NCBI RefSeq assembly: GCF_047303325.1 | Contig: NZ_JBKBEX010000004.1 | Coordinates: forward strand, 124,001-188,000 | Origin: Polaromonas sp047303325 | GTDB lineage: Bacteria; Pseudomonadota; Gammaproteobacteria; Burkholderiales; Burkholderiaceae_C | DNA: 64,000 nt | Direction of reading: 5' to 3' | In this document: piece by piece, positions 10,036-18,159 of the stretch | Numbering within the stretch: the stretch's first letter is position 1 | Layout of the letters: each line of letters begins with the position of its first letter | Position numbers and translations under genes: made by a program | Notes under the pieces: model-generated | Databases searched by the model: none | Told to the model about the DNA's origin: nothing | The model's input: only the letters and a program-made list of their open reading frames with translations

Positions 10036-10809
10036 TTAGCCCCTGCGGAATTCCACTTCAAAACCGGCCAAGCCCGCGTAGTCGAATTTGAGGGGCTGGC
10101 CGGTCGGCACCGTGAGCACGCCGGCATAGGAACCGGTGATGACCGCCTGGCCGGTCTTCAGGCCCAGGCCGCGCTCGCGCAGGAAATTTGCGAGCCAGTA
10201 GAGCGGCGCGCGCGGGTGGCCGTTGGGGTGCCTGGCTTCGGCGCTTTGGGTGGGCTGGTCGCCGGCCTGCCAGCGCAGTTCAAAAGCCGCGGCTTCAGGT
10301 GCCGCCAACTCAGGCCCCAGCCACAGGCCGTTGTTGACCAGGCCGTCGGCCAGCATCTCGGGAAAGGGCAGGCCCATGGGATCGGCATAGCGGCTCGCGC
10401 AGATTTCGAGTGCCGCATGCACGCAGCCTACAGCCGCGTTAATCTCGGCCTCGGTGTAGGGCTGCTCCCGCACGGGCAAATCCTTCGCCAGCACAAAGGC
10501 CAGCTCCGGTTCGACCTTGACGCCGTCCAGGTCCCTGTCCGCCGGAAAAGCCACGCTGCACACCGCGGCGCGGCTGATGGCAGGCTGGTAAATCGGCGCC
10601 ACCACGAGTTTGCCGGGGCTGGGCGGCGAGGCCTTCCAGCCGCCCACGGCCTGGCCCAGGCTGCGCATGACGGCAAGCTGCACCTGCCAGGCGTCCTCGA
10701 GCTCCAGCGGGCGGCAGCTTTCGGGCAGGCGCGGGCCGGGCTTGGCGCTGTTTCGCCGGGCGGCGAGTTCCGTGGCGGCTTGCGTGATCTGTTCGGGGGT
10801 GAGTGGCAT
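10036..10809 (-). CDS. 2-keto-4-pentenoate hydratase-like (MhpD/FAH-fold) protein
   Basis: 257-residue protein of the fumarylacetoacetate-hydrolase fold, hydratase/decarboxylase branch. Conserved stretches are VGGWKASPPSPGKLVVAPIY, VKVEPELAFVLAKDLP near the middle (the E-x-E metal-ligand region) and QAVITGSYAGVLTVPTGQPL near the C-terminus, the usual active-site wall. The start is placed at the ATG at 10809, where family similarity begins (PLTPEQI); the frame stays open to 10944 without recognisable coding. No aromatic-degradation operon surrounds it, so the true substrate is open. Confidence 0.8.
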   Translation of the reverse strand: MPLTPEQITQAATELAARRNSAKPGPRLPESCRPLELEDAWQVQLAVMRSLGQAVGGWKASPPSPGKLVVAPIYQPAISRAAVCSVAFPADRDLDGVKVEPELAFVLAKDLPVREQPYTEAEINAAVGCVHAALEICASRYADPMGLPFPEMLADGLVNNGLWLGPELAAPEAAAFELRWQAGDQPTQSAEARHPNGHPRAPLYWLANFLRERGLGLKTGQAVITGSYAGVLTVPTGQPLKFDYAGLAGFEVEFRRG

Positions 10810-10952
10810 GGGTGTCGGGGAGAAGGTGGGGCTGCCTGCGAAGGCGGGTGGGCATTTCAGTGTAGCGGCGCCGGCGGCGGCCCGACCCCTGTAGTATTGG
10901 CGGCCTGAGCCGATTTTGGCGCACTGTTTCATCCAGCAACCCATTCCTCATC

Positions 10953-12131
10953 ATGAAAAACTCCCTGAGCCTTGCTTCCGCCCTGCCTGTTGATGCCGCC
11001 GACGCCCTGCTGGTCGGGCGCGTATGGGTGCAGGGCAGCGGGCCGGTGCTCGCACTGGTCACGCCTGAGAGCGTGTTCGACCTCTCCAGCGTGGCGCCGA
11101 CGGCCAGCCAGTTGCTCGAGCTGCCCGGCGTGGCCAAGGCTGTGCGCGCCGCCGCGCCCTCACTGCCACGCCTGGCGGGCACGGCCGAGGTGCTGGCCAA
11201 TTCCGCGGCCGATGCGCGCAAGCCCGCGCTGCCCTGGCTGCTGGCGCCCTGCGACCTGCAAGCGCTCAAGGCGGCCGGCGTGACCTTTGTGGCTTCCATG
11301 CTGGAGCGCGTGATCGAGGAGCAGGCGCGCGGTGACGCCAGCAAGGCCGAGGCGGTGCGCAAGGCGGTGGTCGGCGTGATCGGCGACAACCTCAGCAGCA
11401 TCAAGCCCGGCTCGCCCGAGGCCGACAAGCTCAAGGAAGTGCTGATCGCCCAGGGCGTGTGGTCGCAGTATCTGGAAGTGGGCATAGGCCCCGACGCAGA
11501 AATTTTCACCAAGAGCCAGCCGCTGAGCGCCGTGGGCACGGGCGCCGAAGTGGGCATACACCCGCACAGCCACTGGAACAACCCCGAACCCGAGATCGTG
11601 CTGGCCGTCAATTCGCGCGGCGAGACGGTGGGCGCGGCACTGGGCAACGACGTCAACCTGCGCGACTTCGAAGGCCGCAGCGCTTTGCTGCTGGGCAAGG
11701 CCAAGGACAACAACGCCTCCTGCGCCATAGGCCCTTTCATCCGCCTGTTCGACGACAAATTCAACATCGAGCACGTGCGCCGCAGCGACCTGAACATGAC
11801 GGTCACCGGTACCGAGGGTTTTGAAATGAAAGGCGGCAGCTCGCTGAGCAAGATCAGCCGCGACCCGCTGGACCTGGTGGCCCAAGCGATAGGTGCCAAC
11901 CACCAGTACCCCGATGGCTTCATGCTCTTTCTGGGCACCATGTTCGCCCCCACGCAGGACCGCCACGGCCCGGGCCAGGGCTTTACCCACGTGGTGGGCG
12001 ACGTGGTGACGGTGGCCACGCCGCAGCTGGGTAGCCTGGTCAACCGCGTGACCACCTCCGACAAGGCCGCGCCCTGGACCTTCGGCATTTCGGCGCTGAT
12101 GCACAGCCTGGCGAAGCGAAAACTGATTTAA
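10953..12131 (+). CDS. Fumarylacetoacetate hydrolase family protein (sugar-acid dehydratase-like)
   Basis: 392-residue FAH-superfamily enzyme. The metal-binding core is seen as SHWNNPEPEIVLAVNSRGE (E-x-E), followed by GAALGNDVNLRDFEGRSALL and GKAKDNNASCAIGPF. The long N-terminal domain and these motifs resemble 2-keto-3-deoxy-xylonate/arabinonate dehydratases rather than classical FAH; that subfamily guess is by memory of family features. It is divergent from another FAH-fold gene and followed by queC after 22 bases, but no sugar-acid pathway is visible nearby. Confidence 0.82.
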   Translation: MKNSLSLASALPVDAADALLVGRVWVQGSGPVLALVTPESVFDLSSVAPTASQLLELPGVAKAVRAAAPSLPRLAGTAEVLANSAADARKPALPWLLAPCDLQALKAAGVTFVASMLERVIEEQARGDASKAEAVRKAVVGVIGDNLSSIKPGSPEADKLKEVLIAQGVWSQYLEVGIGPDAEIFTKSQPLSAVGTGAEVGIHPHSHWNNPEPEIVLAVNSRGETVGAALGNDVNLRDFEGRSALLLGKAKDNNASCAIGPFIRLFDDKFNIEHVRRSDLNMTVTGTEGFEMKGGSSLSKISRDPLDLVAQAIGANHQYPDGFMLFLGTMFAPTQDRHGPGQGFTHVVGDVVTVATPQLGSLVNRVTTSDKAAPWTFGISALMHSLAKRKLI

Positions 12132-12153
12132 GCGCGGCAAGGAGGCGATCGGC

Positions 12154-12876
12154 ATGCATACATCCGCACTCGTGCTGTTTTCCGGCGGGCAGGATTCCAC
12201 CACCTGCCTGGCCCTGGCGCTGTCCAAGTACGAACGCGTCGAAACCGTGGCCTTTGACTACGGCCAGCGCCATAAGGTGGAGCTGGAGGCGCGCCTCAAC
12301 GTGCTGCGCGAAATCAAGGCACAGTTCCCGCAATGGGCCTACAAGCTCGGCGAAGACCATTTGCTGGACCTGGCGGTGCTGGGCCAGGTCAGCGACACCT
12401 CGCTGACCCGCGATGTGGCCTTCAAGATGGAAAGCTCGGGCCTGCCCAACACCTTTGTGCCGGGGCGCAACCTGCTGTTCCTCACGCTGGCGGCGGCGCT
12501 GGCCTACCGGCGCGACCTGCAGGTGCTGGTCACCGGCGTCTGCGAAACCGATTTTTCGGGCTACCCCGATTGCCGCGACGACACCATCAAGGCCATGCAG
12601 CTGGCGCTGTCGCTGGGCATGGACAAGCGCTTCCTGATCGAAACCCCGCTGATGTGGATAGACAAGGCCGACACCTGGCGGCTCGCGCACGACATCGGAG
12701 AAAAGTCAGGCCAGCCGCAAGGCGGCGAGGCGCTGGTGAACCTGATCATCGAGCACACCCACACCTGCTACCTGGGCGACCGGGTGCACCGGCATGTGTG
12801 GGGCTATGGCTGCGGCAGCTGTCCAGCCTGCGAGTTGCGAGCCAGAGGATTCGAGCGCTACGCGGCGGGAGGCTGA
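12154..12876 (+). CDS. queC: 7-cyano-7-deazaguanine synthase QueC
   Basis: 240-residue enzyme that converts 7-carboxy-7-deazaguanine to preQ0 with ATP and ammonia, a step toward queuosine in tRNA. The PP-loop LVLFSGGQDSTTCLA sits at residues 6-20. The C-terminal zinc site is intact: Cys in HTCYLGD, then CGSCPAC (one plus three Cys). VPGRNLLFLTLAAALAYRRD is also diagnostic. No other que genes are in the window. It ends 41 bases before the convergent MFS gene. Confidence 0.95.
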   Translation: MHTSALVLFSGGQDSTTCLALALSKYERVETVAFDYGQRHKVELEARLNVLREIKAQFPQWAYKLGEDHLLDLAVLGQVSDTSLTRDVAFKMESSGLPNTFVPGRNLLFLTLAAALAYRRDLQVLVTGVCETDFSGYPDCRDDTIKAMQLALSLGMDKRFLIETPLMWIDKADTWRLAHDIGEKSGQPQGGEALVNLIIEHTHTCYLGDRVHRHVWGYGCGSCPACELRARGFERYAAGG

Positions 12877-12884
12877 GCCTCTTG

Positions 12885-12909
12885 CTCCTTCCCCCAGCGG
12901 GGGAAGGAG
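12885..12909. terminator. Hairpin between convergent queC and MFS genes
   Basis: Perfect 11-bp inverted repeat CTCCTTCCCCC/GGGGGAAGGAG with a 3-nt loop, placed exactly between two convergent stops. No long T-run follows on either side, so it is a probable rather than classical bidirectional terminator. Confidence 0.5.
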
Positions 12910-12917
12910 TCAAATCC

Positions 12918-14525
12918 TCACAAGCTGTCTATCACGCAGCGCGTGACCACGGGCGGTTCCTCGCCGATATGAAACGCCAGCTTGCGCTCCCGCAACACCA
13001 CATCGCTCGCGGTGACGCGGTCGAAGCGGCGCAGGTGCTCGGTCCATGATTCGTCGACGATCTGCTCGACAAAGCGGCCGGGCTTGTTCACGTCGCGCAG
13101 CAGTTCCCATTCGAGCGCGCCCTGGCGCAAACGGCTGCGCCGGCTTTCCTGCATCAGGGCGCGGAAGTCGTCGGCGCGCGCTGGGTCTATCAGGTATTCA
13201 ATCGTCACCACCACATTGCCCACGCCGGGCGGCTCTTCGGCCACGGGCGCCTTGAACTGGCGCGAGGGCGTCATGTCCTCCTCGATGCTGAGGTCGGACA
13301 CCAGGCGCTGCGCCACCAGCATCACCACCGTGCCGCTGGCGGCGGCGACCAGCAGGCCGGTGGAGACGCTGCTCAGGGTGGATACATGGCCCCACAGCGC
13401 CGCGCCCGCGGCGCTGGCGCCCATGATGGCCATCTGGTACATGGACATGCCGCGCGCGCGCACCCAGTCGGGCAGGGCGAGCTGGGCCGACACGCTGAGC
13501 GAATTCGCGCAGGTGATCCAGGCCATGCCGTTGAGCATCATGGCCGGCACCGCTACCCAGGCGTTGGGGGCAAATGCCATGACGGCCATGGAGGCCGACT
13601 GCAGCATGGTGGAGCGCATCACCAGCACGTCGCGCGGCATCATCTGGCGCAGCCGCGGCAGGTTGAGCGCGGCGACGATGGCACCCGTGCCCATGGAGGC
13701 CAGCAGCAGCGTGAAGGTGCCGGCATCGCCACCGTGCAGGCCGCGCGCCACCAGCGGCAGCAGCGCCAGCAGGGCGGTGGAATGGAAAAAGAAGATGGCG
13801 ATGCGCAGCAGCACCGCGCGCAGCCGCGCCGACTGGCTGACGAACTGCAGGCCCACGCGCATGGCGCTGACCAGGCGCTCGCGCCCCAGCGGGCTGGGCG
13901 CGTGGTCGCGCCGCCAGCGCATGATGACAAAACCCGAGATCACCGACAGTACGGCGTTGAGCACAAAGACGTATTCGGTGCCGGCGCCGGCGATCAGCGC
14001 GCCGGCCACCAGCGGGCCGACGATGCGCGAGGCATTCATGGACACGCCGTTGAGCGCCAGCGCGGCGGGCAGCTGCACGCGCGGCACGAGTTCGGGCACG
14101 ATGGCGGCAAACACCGGCCAGCGCATCGCCAGGCCCACGCCGTTGGCAAAAGTGAGCGCCAGCAGCAGCGGCGGCGTCATCACGCCCGAGATCACGGTGA
14201 TGGACAGCAGGGTGGCCACCACCGCCACCCAGAACTGCGTCATGATGAAGTAGCGCCGCCTGTCCAGGATGTCGGCCAGCGCGCCGCTGGGCAGGCCCAG
14301 CAGGAACACCGGCAAGGTGGAGGCCGACTGCACCAGCGCCACCCAGATCGGCGAGGTGGTCATGGAGGTCATCATCCAGGCGGCCGCCACGTCGTTCATC
14401 CACATGCAGATGTTGGCGACCAGCCAGGTGCTCCACAGCATGCGGAACACCGGGCGCTTGATGGGCGCCCAGGCCGAGAGGTCGGCGGGCTCCGGCGCGG
14501 GAGCCCTGGACATTTCTTCAGGCAT
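12918..14525 (-). CDS. MFS transporter (EntS/MFS_3-type) fused to C-terminal ABM-like domain
   Basis: 535-residue protein. Residues about 20-425 form a 12-helix major-facilitator exporter; LLGLPSGALADILDRRRYFI near 76-95 is the MFS loop 2-3 motif. The tail from about residue 440 (VVVTIEYLIDPARADDFRAL, then ALEWELLRD and RFVEQIVDESWTEHLRRFDR) looks like a soluble antibiotic-biosynthesis-monooxygenase-type alpha/beta-barrel unit. It overlaps the stop of the upstream SbmA-like exporter by eight bases, so the two are probably made together. The cargo is unknown; siderophore or drug export would be usual for EntS relatives. Confidence 0.85.
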   Translation of the reverse strand: MPEEMSRAPAPEPADLSAWAPIKRPVFRMLWSTWLVANICMWMNDVAAAWMMTSMTTSPIWVALVQSASTLPVFLLGLPSGALADILDRRRYFIMTQFWVAVVATLLSITVISGVMTPPLLLALTFANGVGLAMRWPVFAAIVPELVPRVQLPAALALNGVSMNASRIVGPLVAGALIAGAGTEYVFVLNAVLSVISGFVIMRWRRDHAPSPLGRERLVSAMRVGLQFVSQSARLRAVLLRIAIFFFHSTALLALLPLVARGLHGGDAGTFTLLLASMGTGAIVAALNLPRLRQMMPRDVLVMRSTMLQSASMAVMAFAPNAWVAVPAMMLNGMAWITCANSLSVSAQLALPDWVRARGMSMYQMAIMGASAAGAALWGHVSTLSSVSTGLLVAAASGTVVMLVAQRLVSDLSIEEDMTPSRQFKAPVAEEPPGVGNVVVTIEYLIDPARADDFRALMQESRRSRLRQGALEWELLRDVNKPGRFVEQIVDESWTEHLRRFDRVTASDVVLRERKLAFHIGEEPPVVTRCVIDSL

Positions 14526-16329
14526 GCGCGGCGTTTCCTGGGGGGAGCTGGGTGGCCGTCAGTTTGTACAGGGCATTGGAGCCCGGCGGCTGTTTTTCAA
14601 GCGTCCACTGCCTGTCGTGGAAGGCCGCCACGTTGGGCCGGTGGGCAATGGAGATGATGGCGCCGCCCGACGATTTCACGAGCGCGAGCAAACGCTCGTA
14701 CAGCGTCTTTTCGGCGGTTTCGTCGAGTGCGCTGGTGGCTTCATCGGCGAATATCCACTTGGGCTTTTTCAGCAGCACGCGCGCGATCGCCAGGCGCTGC
14801 TGCTCGCCGCCCGAAAGCTTCTGGCTCCAGGCGTCTTCCTGGTCAAGCCGCGCCGCCAGGTCGGGCAGCAGGGCCTCCTCCAGCGCCTGCCTGAGGGCGT
14901 CATCGCTGTAGGCGGTGGCGGGTTCCGGATAAGCCAGCGCATCGCGCAGCGAGCCATTGGGGAAATAGGGATGCTGCGGAATGAACATCGCATTGCTCGG
15001 TTTGGCGATGCTGCCGCTGGCAAAAGGCCAGATGCCGGCAAAGGCGCGGAACAGGGTGGACTTGCCGCTGCCCGAGGGGCCCTTCAGAAGGATGTGGTCG
15101 CCGGTGTGCGCTTTCAGCGAGGTATCGGCCAGCAGCACGACGCCCGTAGGCAGTGCCAGCTTGAGGCCCGTGGATTCCAGCGTGTTGGACGGCGTGGTGA
15201 CAAGGCTTTCATTGTCCTGGGTCTGCGCGACCATGCTGTCTTCAAAACTGGTCAGTCGGTCGGTGGTCGCGCGCCAGCTGGCGAGCGTGTCGTAGTTGTC
15301 CACAAACCAGCTCAGTGAATCCTGGACCTTGCCGAAGGCCTGCGATATCTGGATCAGTTCGCCGAGCTGGATGGCGCCGCTGAAGAACCGCGGTGCCGCC
15401 ACAAGGAAGGGGAAGATCACGGCGGCCTGGCCGAAGAAACTCTGGAACCAGATGAGTTTTTTGTTGGCGCGTATCAGGTTCAGGTAGTTGGCGAGCACCG
15501 TCGTGAAGCGCCCATCGAGCTGGCCGCGTTCCACCGCCTCGCCGTTGTCCAGCGCGATGGATTCGCTGTATTCGCGCACCCGAACCATGTGGTGGCGAAA
15601 ATTGGCCTCGTAGCGTTGCTGCAAGAAGTTCAGTTTGATCAGCGGCCGCCCGATGTAGTGCGCCAGCACGCTGCCGACCACGCAATAGGCAAGCGCGGCC
15701 CAGACCATAAAGCCCGGAATGGTATAGCTGCTGCCGCCCAGGGTGAATCCGAAGGAGCCTGAAAGCGCCCAGAGGATGCCGACAAAGCTGACCAGCGTCA
15801 CAGCGGCGTTGAGCAGCCCCATGCTCAGTGAAATCGTGGCCGTGGTGAAGGAATGCACGTCTTCCTGGATGCGCTGGTCGGGATTGTCCGGACTTTCGTT
15901 GGCATTGGCCGCGGCGGTATAGCGGCCAAGCTCCATTTTGTAGAAGGCGCGGTGCGACAGCCAGCGGCGCAGGTAGTCGCGTGTCATCCAGGCGCGCCAG
16001 CGCATCTGCAGCAACTGGGTCAGGTAAAACTTGTAGACGGCGACGATGATCGCCCCAAAGGCGAGGTAGCTGAATCGGCCCATCTGCTGCCAGAAGACCG
16101 TTTGGTCCTTGTTCTGGAGCGCGTCGTAAAACACGCGGTACCAGTCGTTGAACTGCACCGCCATGTAAACCGTGCCCAGGTTGAGCAGCACGATGGCCAG
16201 CAACAGCAGGCGTGCCTTCCATTTTTCTTCCGATCGGAAGTAGGGCGCTGAAAGCGCCCAGACCCTTGCGCAAAATTGTCTGAAAGCGCTGAACTTGGCG
16301 AGCAGGCCGGAAGGGGGCGTCTGGTTCAT
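14518..16329 (-). CDS. ABC exporter, SbmA/BacA/YddA family (transmembrane plus ATPase)
   Basis: 603-residue half-transporter with fused ATPase. The N-terminal membrane domain (about 35-330) has the family stretch QFNDWYRVFYDALQNKD and MRWRAWMTRDYLRRWL. The ATPase shows Walker A GPSGSGKST, signature LSGGEQQRLAIARVLL, Walker B WIFADEATSALDE and the H-loop SIAHRP. Relatives move peptides, cobalamin or very-long-chain fatty acids, so substrate is open. An uptake role in cobalamin traffic is conceivable because cob genes lie 3.8 kb away, but this is speculation. Confidence 0.9.
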   Translation of the reverse strand: MNQTPPSGLLAKFSAFRQFCARVWALSAPYFRSEEKWKARLLLLAIVLLNLGTVYMAVQFNDWYRVFYDALQNKDQTVFWQQMGRFSYLAFGAIIVAVYKFYLTQLLQMRWRAWMTRDYLRRWLSHRAFYKMELGRYTAAANANESPDNPDQRIQEDVHSFTTATISLSMGLLNAAVTLVSFVGILWALSGSFGFTLGGSSYTIPGFMVWAALAYCVVGSVLAHYIGRPLIKLNFLQQRYEANFRHHMVRVREYSESIALDNGEAVERGQLDGRFTTVLANYLNLIRANKKLIWFQSFFGQAAVIFPFLVAAPRFFSGAIQLGELIQISQAFGKVQDSLSWFVDNYDTLASWRATTDRLTSFEDSMVAQTQDNESLVTTPSNTLESTGLKLALPTGVVLLADTSLKAHTGDHILLKGPSGSGKSTLFRAFAGIWPFASGSIAKPSNAMFIPQHPYFPNGSLRDALAYPEPATAYSDDALRQALEEALLPDLAARLDQEDAWSQKLSGGEQQRLAIARVLLKKPKWIFADEATSALDETAEKTLYERLLALVKSSGGAIISIAHRPNVAAFHDRQWTLEKQPPGSNALYKLTATQLPPGNAAHA

Positions 16330-16355
16330 GGCGGGCGTTCTTTGTTGTTTGAAGT

Positions 16356-17324
16356 TCAGGAAAGCTGGTTGGAAACGCCGCTGGCCACATGGCCCGAGGG
16401 CACGTGCTGGGCGGCGGAATGGACGTGGCCGGTCTGGTCGTCAAAGAAGAAGTCGGGCTCGAATTCGCGCAGGAACTCGCCTTTGGCCAGGCCGCCCAGG
16501 AACATGGCCTCGTCGACCTCGATGTTCCATTCCATCAGCGTGCGTATGGCGCGCTCGTGCGCCGGCGCGCTGCGCGCGGTGACCAGCGCGGTGCGTATGC
16601 GCATGTGCGAGGTGCCGACCTGCTGCAGCCGGTGCAGGGCTTCGAGCAAGGGCTTGAAGGGGCCGGCCAGCAGCGGCTGCGAGGCCTTGTCGCGCTCGTG
16701 CTGCTGGAAGGCCGAGAGACCCTGGGCCTGGAACACGCGCTCGGCTTCGTCCGAGAACAGCACCGCGTCGCCGTCGAAGGCGATGCGCACTTCGTTGGGA
16801 TGGGCATCGCTGGCGCGCACCGAATGCGGGTAGACCTGCGCGGCCGGCACGCCCGCGGCCAGCGCATCGCGCACGTCGCTCAAGTGGGCCGACAAAAACA
16901 GGTTGGCGTGCAGCGGCTTGAGGTAGCGCCAGGGCGCTTCGCCGCGGTTGAAGGTGCCGCGCTCAATCTTGAGGCCGTAGTGCTGGGCCGAGCGGAACAC
17001 GCGCATGCCGGATACCGGGTCGTTGCGCGAGAGGATCACGACTTCCACACGCTGCGCGGGCGCCGCCGGGCTGGCGGCCTCGCCGGCACTTTCGGGTGCG
17101 TCGTTGAAGGCCAGCAGCTTTTTGACCAGCGAGAAGGCCACGCCGGGTTTGGCCGGCACATCCAGGCGTTCGAGCTGCAGCTTCATGTAGGCCGCGTCTT
17201 TTTTGACGCCGGGCGGTGGCGCGGCCGCCATGCCGCTTTCAAAGACCTGGTTTTCTTCCTCAAAATCAAACAGCGCGCGTGACGAGATCGCCACCACGAG
17301 CTGACCATCCAGATTTGCTGCCAT
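16356..17324 (-). CDS. 5'-nucleotidase family protein (PF06189-like)
   Basis: 322-residue protein resembling cytosolic 5'-nucleotidase 1 homologues in bacteria. Typical features are the opening LVVAISSRALFDFEEEN, EVVILSRNDPVSGMRVFRSA near residue 97, LSAHLSDVRDALAAGVPAAQ near 145 and the HAD-like end FLGGLAKGEFLREFEPDFFFDDQ near 278-301. It probably dephosphorylates nucleoside monophosphates in the cytoplasm. The 26-base gap to the ABC exporter and same strand suggest but do not prove co-transcription. Confidence 0.88.
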   Translation of the reverse strand: MAANLDGQLVVAISSRALFDFEEENQVFESGMAAAPPPGVKKDAAYMKLQLERLDVPAKPGVAFSLVKKLLAFNDAPESAGEAASPAAPAQRVEVVILSRNDPVSGMRVFRSAQHYGLKIERGTFNRGEAPWRYLKPLHANLFLSAHLSDVRDALAAGVPAAQVYPHSVRASDAHPNEVRIAFDGDAVLFSDEAERVFQAQGLSAFQQHERDKASQPLLAGPFKPLLEALHRLQQVGTSHMRIRTALVTARSAPAHERAIRTLMEWNIEVDEAMFLGGLAKGEFLREFEPDFFFDDQTGHVHSAAQHVPSGHVASGVSNQLS

Positions 17325-17346
17325 TTTTTGTGCCTTGTCGGTTTCG

Positions 17347-17904
17347 TCAGGAGGGTGTTTTCAGTTCGAGTGTGCACCATTGGCCGTAGGCTGGTGCGTT
17401 TCTGGGCCAGTCGCCGGCCTGGCTGATCTGACGCACACCGCGCGCAATCAGTTCCGCAGCGCGTATGACACCGGCGTGGGTGATCCACAGCGTGTCGGGC
17501 CGGCCTTGCAATTCGTCAAAGGCCGAAGCCACGCGTGCCATGATCTGGCTTGTGCTTTCGCCGCTGCCGCCCGCGGCATATTCGGCAAAGCCGTCAGTCC
17601 AGGCCTGCAGCTCGGCGGGGGCGATGTCTTGCCAGGCCCGACCTTCCCAGGCGCCGAAGTCCATCTCCTGCAGTCGCGGGTCGCTGGTGCAGGCCAGGTC
17701 GGGCCGCAGTTCGGACAAGGCTTGCGCCAGTTGCACGCATCGACCGAGCGGGGAATGGCTGACGCGGACGCCGGCTGGAAGCAGCCGTGCCAGCGCCTGT
17801 GCGCATTCGGCGGTCGCCGCGGCGTCGGCCGCCACGTCCCGCCTGCCGTAGCAGATGCCGGCGTCAACCAGCGGCGTTGCGTGGCGGGCCAGCCAGAGCT
17901 TCAT
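17347..17904 (-). CDS. Histidine phosphatase family protein, candidate alpha-ribazole phosphatase
   Basis: 185-residue phosphoglycerate-mutase-like phosphatase. The catalytic RHA motif is at the N-terminus (LWLARHATPL, instead of the common RHG), the acid region is LQEMDFGAWEGRAW, and the second His is in LWITHAGVIRA. Size and LQEMDFGAWEG pattern suit CobC, which removes phosphate from alpha-ribazole-5'-P or cobalamin-5'-P. cobS and cobT lie 2.2 kb upstream on the same strand, separated by an argC-lysR module that may be an insertion. CobC is therefore likely but unproven. Confidence 0.75.
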   Translation of the reverse strand: MKLWLARHATPLVDAGICYGRRDVAADAAATAECAQALARLLPAGVRVSHSPLGRCVQLAQALSELRPDLACTSDPRLQEMDFGAWEGRAWQDIAPAELQAWTDGFAEYAAGGSGESTSQIMARVASAFDELQGRPDTLWITHAGVIRAAELIARGVRQISQAGDWPRNAPAYGQWCTLELKTPS

Positions 17905-18049
17905 GGCTTGCTGGCTGCCTTGATCATGGAGGGAAGTGATGCGGTGGTCATGGAAAGGGGCTGCTGCTAAGGCTGGGGAGCGAGGGAGTGCGTGCCGTGC
18001 GATAGGGGCCCGCCATGAGGCCTGTCATGCCCCATGGCCTATTCTAGAG

Positions 18050-18152
18050 TGGCGCTGGCACGGCAAGCCCCGCGCCACTGCGGGGTCAGCCCTGGAACTG
18101 CTGCGGGAAGCTGCCGTCCGCGGGCATCCCTCGCCCGAACCAGCCGTGCTGT
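18050..18152 (+). promoter_or_regulatory. Degenerate cobalamin-riboswitch-like 3' portion (tentative)
   Basis: On the plus strand GCCACTG (18074-18080) is followed by GGGAAG (18105-18110) and then GCCCGAACCAGCC (18133-18145). Order and rough spacing follow the 3' half of the cobalamin riboswitch (GCCACTG, GGGAAG, CCGAAGCCAGGAGACC). The last block lacks the GGAGA part, and the upstream CCCCGCAACTG region is not recognisable. No plus-strand gene follows; the convergent argC does. It could be a remnant or a chance match. Confidence 0.22.
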
Positions 18153-18159
18153 TTAAGCG

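Noticed and set aside
10439..12088. 549-codon open frame spanning two divergent FAH-fold genes on the minus strand
   Set aside because: It is antisense to one true gene and out of frame with the other; no motif is present.
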